From Tetrapyrgos nigripes (Eukaryota; Basidiomycota; Agaricomycetes; Agaricales; Campanellaceae): a stretch of DNA of 64,000 nucleotides. Location: the NCBI GenBank assembly GCA_013368315.1, contig JAACJM010000013.1, positions 62,001 to 126,000 of the forward strand, read 5' to 3'. Numbering within the stretch: the stretch's first letter is position 1; the number at the start of each line of letters is the position of its first letter. The notes under the pieces were generated by a model. The model had not been told where the DNA came from. It was given only the letters and a program-made list of their open reading frames with translations, and did no database searches. Both the position numbers and the translations under genes were made by a program. This document shows positions 58,099-64,000 of the stretch, one piece after another.

Positions 58099-58272
58099 GG
58101 GAGGCGTGTTAAGGGGAGGCGTGTTAAGGGGAGGCGTGTTAAGGGAGGCATGTTAAGGGGAGGCGTGTTAAGGGGAGGCATGTTAAGGGGAGGCGTGTTA
58201 AGGGGAGGCGTGTTAAGGGAGACGTGTTAGGGGAGACGTGTTAAGGGAGGCATGTTAAGGGAGGCGTGTTAG
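58086..58272. repeat. Minisatellite, about 13 copies of GGAGGCGTGTTAAGG
   Basis: Thirteen consecutive 13-15 bp units, with R/A variants (GGCGTG, GGCATG, GACGTG) and 3-4 G between units. It lies just after the GH71 copy 2 tail (GCGTGTTAG). The equivalent sites at 45750-45775 and 63740-63775 hold only a single unit. Confidence 0.92.
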
Positions 58273-58724
58273 TTTCGGGGTGCGGTTGTTAATTTCAGGG
58301 ATGGGGTGTGGGGGAAGAGTGCTCTACTGGTAGAGCTTTCTTTATGAGTTTAATGATGGTCACGGCGATATGATGCAATATGGATGGGGAAGGAAGGCAT
58401 GGCATGGGATGTACATAGCAGCAGTACTGCCTGGGTCTGGTCTGGTCTGGTTATCGTCTCATCGTCCGTCTTTCCATTCCTTTCCTTCTTCCTTGTCATT
58501 CTTTTTTCTCTTGCTCTCTTGGTCCCTTTGTTCGGTGTCGACGTCGATGTCATGTACTTGTTATTTGTATTTTCAGGATTCTTTACCATTGATGGTTTGT
58601 AGCAACTAGCATTGGATTGTATGTACACAGTAACCAGTATAGAATGTGTAGCTGCCGTAGTGTAGTTTAATTGTAAGAGCTCGGATGTCCCCTCACCCAT
58701 ATACCAACATCTTCGTGCAGTGAG
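58273..58724. other. Spacer of the second GH71-DUF6535 unit
   Basis: Related to 45780-46190, including GAGTGYTCTACTGGTAGAGC near 58315, the CT-rich tract near 58470-58510 and the AACATTGGATTGTATRTACACAGT-like segment near 58610. It probably contains both convergent 3' ends. Confidence 0.6.
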
Positions 58725-61700
58725 ATGCATTTTTCCCCGTTTCGTCACCCTCTCCTTGGGCATCCTCTGCCGTTTTGCCACCCTCTCCTTGGACATCCTC
58801 CGAGTCCGAGTCCGATGCTGCAAGTGGTCCGTGTACTTTTAGACATCTCGCAAATAAGGTGCTTTGACCTTCAATCTCCTCCCCCTGTCAAAGCGACTCC
58901 TGTACTTTTGGATTGCCTCCAGGATGGTCTTCGCGCATTTGAGATCTGTGATCCAGTCCCACACAAATTCATGCCCAATTTTTTATAGAGAAGTCATAAA
59001 CAGAAGGATGAACCCGGACCAGGTAGTCGCCAGGCCCATCTTCAGAGACCATGTCTGTGATGAAATTGGAATATATTTCGGCAAACCGAATTTGAAGTTT
59101 TTCGTTGACTTCAAGATCCGTTGTCCCCCACGGAAATCTAAGCTCACACCTGTGAAATAGATTACAGAGATCCAGCTGTGCGAAAGGTTTCTTCTGGGTT
59201 AGCTGGTCAAGCCATTCAGTGTAAAGTGCGACCCCAGAGACCGTCGAAGTGTCTCTCGGGATAATGGAGAAATAAAGTCGTCCGAAAGATATCGCTTGAG
59301 AAGCGTAACTTCCATAGATTGCAACTCCTCCTCCTCCTCCTCCCCGGTCTGACTACGCCAACTAGCCGACAAATGTTAATCAGACTGAGGGTTATCCAGA
59401 GGAACAATATATCAGTGTTCTGTGTGGAGGAGATTTTGTCCGAGTCGTCGAGAATCTTCCAGAGTTCCGAAAGGGCCGTGATCTGTAGGTTTGGGCGCCA
59501 AGTAGTGAAAAGAGGAAGGCTGCTTCGCAAGTCAACGATTCAGGCACTGTTTCATGATGTATGTTCTGTATAATGCATTCTCTCACTAGACGCATATAAT
59601 CATATCGATATATGAAACAATTGATCCAGCCTGAGTCGTGAAGTGTCTCCTTTACCCTTCGACTGAAGTATTTCAGAAAGACGTCTCTGCACCAAGTAGC
59701 AAGAGCAAAATTTGACTGAGCGTCTTTGATAGAAAAGAAGAGCTGCATGTATTTTTCCATCCATAACTCAGCCAAGTTGTCATTGATGGTAGTTGACTGG
59801 TCCACAACCATGATGACAAGGTCTGCAATGGATGTGTGTAGAAATCCATTGGCAGGTCACCTGAATAAAGAGATAGACGAGCAGGATAGATAATGTCCCA
59901 TGTGCGTTCAAAGTCAGGAGGAAGCTCATGAATGCGGATCTCCGGAAACACAGTCAAAACCTGGTGGAGATATTCAAAGAGAATAGTTGAGTGTGTAACA
60001 GCCCATGTATCATCCAGCTTGAGTTTATCAAGGGCGGCTTCAAGTTCCTCTGGCACTGCTGCAGGACATGGCTCTGTCGAGTGTTCTACAGACATTCCCC
60101 ATTTCTTCAGGGCTTCCCCAGCCTCTTTTAGGGTCCTGGGAAGTCGATGAAAGTGTAAGGTGCATAATCTGGACCGTGACCACTGAAGATGTCAATGCTG
60201 CCTTATGCATCCTACTTTCATCGAGACTTTCCCATATCTTGTTCAGGTGTGAGATCTGTTCCCCCAATACACTCGCTGAAATGTTCTGGCCTTTTGCCCT
60301 TTTCATCTCATCCAGATTCCTTGAAATCAAGGCTACCACATCCCGAATACAGGACATCCATCTGAAACGCAGTAGGGCAAGGGTGGATGACAAGGACTTG
60401 TGATGATTTTGTGATATCCTTGCAATGTGCAGGAGCAAGTCCTCTGTGAAAGTGAGGTGTGTCTGAACATGTTGTTCATTGAGCATCTGGCTCTTGTCGG
60501 TGGCCTGGTGAGGAGTAACCAACATGTGCATTAGAGTGTACAATAGAGAGTAAACTGGTGGCATGCTGCCTCGAGCATGGAGCATGGAGTCCTTTGAGGA
60601 GTCCTTTGAGGGGTCCTTCGGGCAGGAACAACCTGAGATATCTTCAGGTACTGGGCAATACGAGATATGATAACCTCTGGATCATCCGTCATTATAAGAG
60701 GGATTATCAGGTCCTTCGAGGGTCCTTCGAGGAGTCCTTCAGGGAGTCCTGTGGAACAACCCGAGATCTCTTCAGGTACTGGGTAATACGAGATATGATG
60801 TTAACCTCTGGATCATCTGACATTATAAGAGGCATTATCAGGTCCACATTTGCTCTCCGAATCCAGTCTGGATAGCCAGAAGAGTCAGGATAGTCAGGAA
60901 TTTGACTGCCATTGTATAAAACATCCTGAATGGCCTCTATCATGGGCAGAAGCTCGTTATCGTCTGTCAATGACTGCATAGCGAAGACGAGGGCCCGTTT
61001 GTCACGTTCAGACGTTCCCTGCAACGACTTTTCCAGCAGCCCTTCTGTCAAAGTCTCATCTTGGCGATAGAGGCCATGCTTGCGAGCTAAAAAGCTGCCA
61101 AAAGCATTCCCAAACCGCCAGAGAGCACCCGAAAGTGGTGTGCGGTAAGGAGCGTCGAGCCAGACCAACGGAATCACTGTAAGTGTTGTGTAGATGACGA
61201 GGAAAACGACCAGGACACCTATCATTATGTATGTGATAATGCGATTAACGGGAAAGAGGAAGGCGACCAGACCGCCAAAGAATAGGAAGAGGGAGATGTG
61301 GAGAAGGATGGGGATGACGTCGACGAATGAGTGCATGCCGAAATCACGCAGGCCAAAGTACATGTACGCGAAGACTCTGGCTTGACGAATAGGCGCTGGT
61401 CTCAACGTCGTTTTATGGATGAAATCTCGGGTCCACTGCTGCACGAATGTAGCTAGCAGTGAACAGGTGAGGGCTAGCGCCAACGAGAGGAACCATAGGA
61501 TATTGCATATAACGGCTGACACGGGAGTTTCAAAACTGGGTGGTTCAGACGTGGAACGGTCGAGTTGGATAATTGTTGGGATATTTTGGATAGGAGAAAG
61601 ACGGTATCCTGAGCAGGATCGGACTGAAGAGTCTTGTAGCTCTCAATAAGAAAGGCTGTGAGGCTGGCAGAGTACAGGGCAGACTTATGGCCACCACAGT

Positions 61701-62210
61701 CAGCATCCGCCCACACTGCTGGTAAGGATCGACGTACAAAGAGCAACATTCCTGCCATGTCCTCCTTCCATCCTTCAAGCAAAGCTACATCATAACGTTG
61801 CGCTTCTTTGATATAGATGTCCCACATTTTCCACATGCTTGATCATCTGCAGTGGGCTGGAATGGTTCTGGGCAGTCAAAATACATGAATATGTCTGAAC
61901 AGTGTTGATATGTGGAAGACGACGTACTTTGGGACGGCTTCTTGTCGTTGTCCGGACCAGGGGGAGGAAGAGAACTAGTTGACGTGTCGTCCAAAGTATG
62001 GAGAGAATGGGACGATTCCACAGAAAGGGCAGGACGGGAATCGGCAGAAAGACCATTTTCCATGGTGTCCAAAGCATGGGATGATCCCGCATCCCCAAAT
62101 GCCTTCGAGGATTGCGGTGATTTAAAAACTTTACTAGAATGAGAATCCAGAGATACAAAACTCTGCAGCACATACGCACCGTTCTTCAGCCACTTGAAGT
62201 ACATCGCCAA
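58725..62210 (-). pseudogene. DUF6535 membrane protein (copy B), multiply frameshifted
   Basis: Paralogue of copy A. The N-terminal exon is better preserved here (MENGLSADSRPALSVESS; LHTLDDTSTSSLPPPGPD), but a one-base loss near 61830 turns QACEKMW into QACGKCG and shifts frame. The membrane domain (60707-61522) is intact and almost identical to copy A. Near 60585-60860 it carries short GAGTCCTTYGAGG repeats plus a duplicated segment of about 85 bp, again breaking the frame. Further breaks occur near 60120, 59800, 59480 and 59340. The segment WGMSVEHSTEPCPA is in frame and lacks the 14 nt duplication of copy A. No long continuous coding path remains. Confidence 0.75.
60585..60845. repeat. Local duplication inside DUF6535 copy B
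   Basis: The segment with ATCTTCAGGTACTGGGCAAT at about 60640-60712 is repeated at about 60767-60843. Both are bounded by short repeats GGAGTCCTTTGAGG and GGTCCTTCGAGG. Copy A has this segment only once (48138-48222). Confidence 0.85.
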
Positions 62211-62388
62211 AGGTCAAGTCTCCCAACTTAGCCTCCAGAACGTGAGGGGGTATTTGACAGGTCGAATGGTGGAAGCCCAATGCGGGAGAAGCAGCTGTAT
62301 AGCCCTTGTATTTGACCTCTGGCTCATTCGTATTCTTCAACCATCCAAGAGGTGCTTACATCCTCCTTGTCTTCTGAGAGTGAGAGCA

Positions 62389-62530
62389 AGAGCTGGTTTT
62401 CGTTTCCCTTCAAGAGTAAGAGGAAACGAGACGTTGAAAGAGACGAAGGAAATGGCCTCCGTCTCTCCGTGGTTTTTCACCCACTTTGGTGCTGATACGT
62501 TTCATAAGATCCCCTGTTTGATACGATTAA
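62389..62530 (+). pseudogene. GH71 internal fragment (copy 2 of the middle segment)
   Basis: Contains ARAGFRFPSRVRGNETLKE and then MASVSPWFFTHFGADTFHK, the GH71 core motif also seen at 56775. It lies directly upstream of the DUF6535 copy B gene start and continues, after a break, into the third C-terminal fragment. Confidence 0.72.
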
Positions 62531-62564
62531 CGCGTAGGTAAGTTGATTCGGAGCACGAAATTGA

Positions 62565-63780
62565 TTTGGATTACAAGGTTGAGAGGAGGCGCGACGGCGA
62601 GGTGGGACGTAGAGGTCAACTTTGAAGATCCCTAATGTGAGTCCACTATCGTTGCCTGAATACTAACCCACCTTACCTTCTTCCAGTTCCTCTACGCTAA
62701 ATGGGAGGGTCTTATCAACTCTTCCGTGTCTTCGGGTAATTCCACTCCCCCATTCAACGTCGCCATCATCCAAGTAATCTCCTGGAACGACTACGGCGAA
62801 TCACACTATGTAGGTCCTGTCGAGGGGGGCTTTGCCGGCGGGGAGTGAGGCTTGGACTCGATTAGAGACGACATGTTGGTGAGTGTCTTAGTGTTGGGTG
62901 TCGTCTCTCGTCTCTCGTTCTCCGTTCCCGGCTCTGACTACGTGCCCCTGTTTCTTGTCTCTTTTCATCTAACCTAACAGCGTATTACGCCTCTGCATTC
63001 AAAAACGATGGACAATACCCCCAAATTACAAATCAGGACGAAATGTTGGTTATGTGGTCGAGGACTCATTCTACTCAGGCTCGAGTAGGTGGTGATCCGG
63101 TGGGTGAGGTGCAGGGGAAGAGTTGGTGAGTGTTTCAGTGTGTTCTCTACTCTTTCGAGTTTTTTTCTTTTTTCTGTTGTTGTTTCATTGACTACGAAAG
63201 CTAATATATATACTAATGCGTTGCTGATGCGTGCGTGGACTACATAGGTCGAACACACCATCTAGGCTATCAAAGCCTACGAATGTGACGTCTGAGGTGT
63301 ATGTCCATTTCATCCAACGCCACCGCTGACGCTGACGACGTCGATAACACCACTAATCTTGCTATGCTGTTTGAGTTTCCCGACGGGGATGGGGATGAAG
63401 GGATACAGAGTTTGAGTGTTAGAGCGAGGGTCGTACGGTCTGCTTCTGCTTCGTCTTCGTCCTCTACGCCCATGCCCCAACAGAACCAGAACCAAGACAT
63501 AGACACAGATACAGACATGGACACGGACGCAGACACACTGGTAATGCAATTAGACGCTGGCGCAGGCAATCCAACCCCTCCTCCACTCCGATTCCCACCC
63601 CAACTCCAACCCGAACATGAACGCAGGAAACGGACAGGGAGACGGACAGGGACAAGGCGCAAGTCCAAGTCTATCCCCCTTGGTATTTGTCAAGAGTCCA
63701 GAGAAGTATAATCCTGACGCTCGGGCTGGGTGTGTTAGTTCTTCGGGGCGGGGTGTTAGGTGTCGAGGGGATGAAGAGTG
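62565..63780 (+). pseudogene. GH71 alpha-1,3-glucanase, C-terminal fragment (copy 3)
   Basis: Recognisable pieces: GGATARWDVEVNFEDP, FLYAKWEGLINSSV, NVAIIQVISWNDYGESHYVG, then a stop after EGGFAGGE. After an intron come YYASAFKNDGQYPQI, MLVMWSRTHSTQARVGGDP and GEVQGKSW. The following exon has stops (VEHTI then TAG). The tail reads GIQSLSVRARVVRSASAS and VMQLDAG, ending with PEKYNPDARAGCVSSSG. It is more diverged than copies 1 and 2. It matches the region 56885-58098 of copy 2, so it is the end of another GH71 unit. Confidence 0.75.
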
Positions 63781-63854
63781 CGAGTGCTCTACTGGTGGAG
63801 TTTTAAGAGTTACGAGTTTAATGATGGTCACGATGATGGTATGGATGGGGAAGG

Positions 63855-63890
63855 GCATGTGGATGTGGATGTGGATGTGGTGTGGATGAT
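63855..63890. repeat. (GGATGT)n microsatellite
   Basis: About five units of the hexamer, slightly imperfect, ending GGTGTGGATGATGG. It lies in the spacer after the third GH71 tail. Confidence 0.75.
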
Positions 63891-64000
63891 GGCCCGGATG
63901 TAGATGTAGCAGCGGTGCTGCCTCGTCTGGTCTGGTTATCGTCTCACATCTCATTGTCCGTCTTCCATGGTCCCGTCCCCTCGACCGTTTTTGTCTTTCC

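Noticed and set aside
1..64000. tRNA, rRNA or riboswitch genes
   Set aside because: I looked for tRNA box B-like GGTTCGAATCC words and rRNA-like blocks and saw none convincing. A covariance-model scan would be needed to exclude them.

Overview
The window is fungal nuclear DNA, most likely from a mushroom-forming basidiomycete (Agaricomycetes). Genes are dense and lie on both strands, and they are cut by many 47-80 bp GT-AG introns. Several families are typical of that class: a Plavaka-type transposase, a TET/JBP-like dioxygenase, DUF6698, DUF6535 and GH71 alpha-1,3-glucanase. No rRNA, tRNA, CRISPR or prokaryotic operon was seen.

Left part (1-15.4 kb) is mostly conserved housekeeping sequence: a partial gene running off the left edge, translation factor eIF3i, a Mn-type CDF metal transporter, a secreted 34-residue-repeat protein, the mRNA-capping RNA 5'-triphosphatase, a GCFC/PAXBP1-like splicing-associated protein, a Rad60/Esc2-like protein with two SUMO-like domains, and an AAAP amino-acid transporter. 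For eIF3i, the triphosphatase, the 5-alpha-reductase and the HAD phosphatase I reconstructed exon chains that stay in frame from start to stop.

Middle part (15.4-37.7 kb) is accessory. It holds a DUF6698 gene with a minisatellite inside an intron, two low-complexity hypothetical genes (one interrupted by an in-frame stop), and a mobile-element module of about 7 kb. In that module a Plavaka (CACTA-like) transposase (+) converges on a TET/JBP-like 2-oxoglutarate/Fe(II) dioxygenase (-), with an array of ACCCGTACCC-type motifs between them. It is followed by a decayed Ser/Pro-rich gene, a second member of the secreted repeat family, and a 180 bp MITE with clear terminal inverted repeats.

At 37.7-44.1 kb four apparently intact genes follow: a GPI-anchored aspartic protease, a Ser/Thr/Pro-rich nuclear-looking protein, a steroid 5-alpha-reductase family enzyme, and a HAD phosphatase whose second intron appears to be GC-AG.

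Right part (44.1-64 kb) is a pseudogene field. A unit made of a GH71 alpha-1,3-glucanase (+) and a DUF6535 membrane protein (-) is present twice, with a third GH71 tail at the right edge. The copies carry different lesions. Between the units lie a truncated V-ATPase subunit d, a decayed RecQ-like helicase and other remnants. Comparing copies shows how individual lesions arose: a 14-nt tandem duplication, a poly-G expansion and a newly grown minisatellite.
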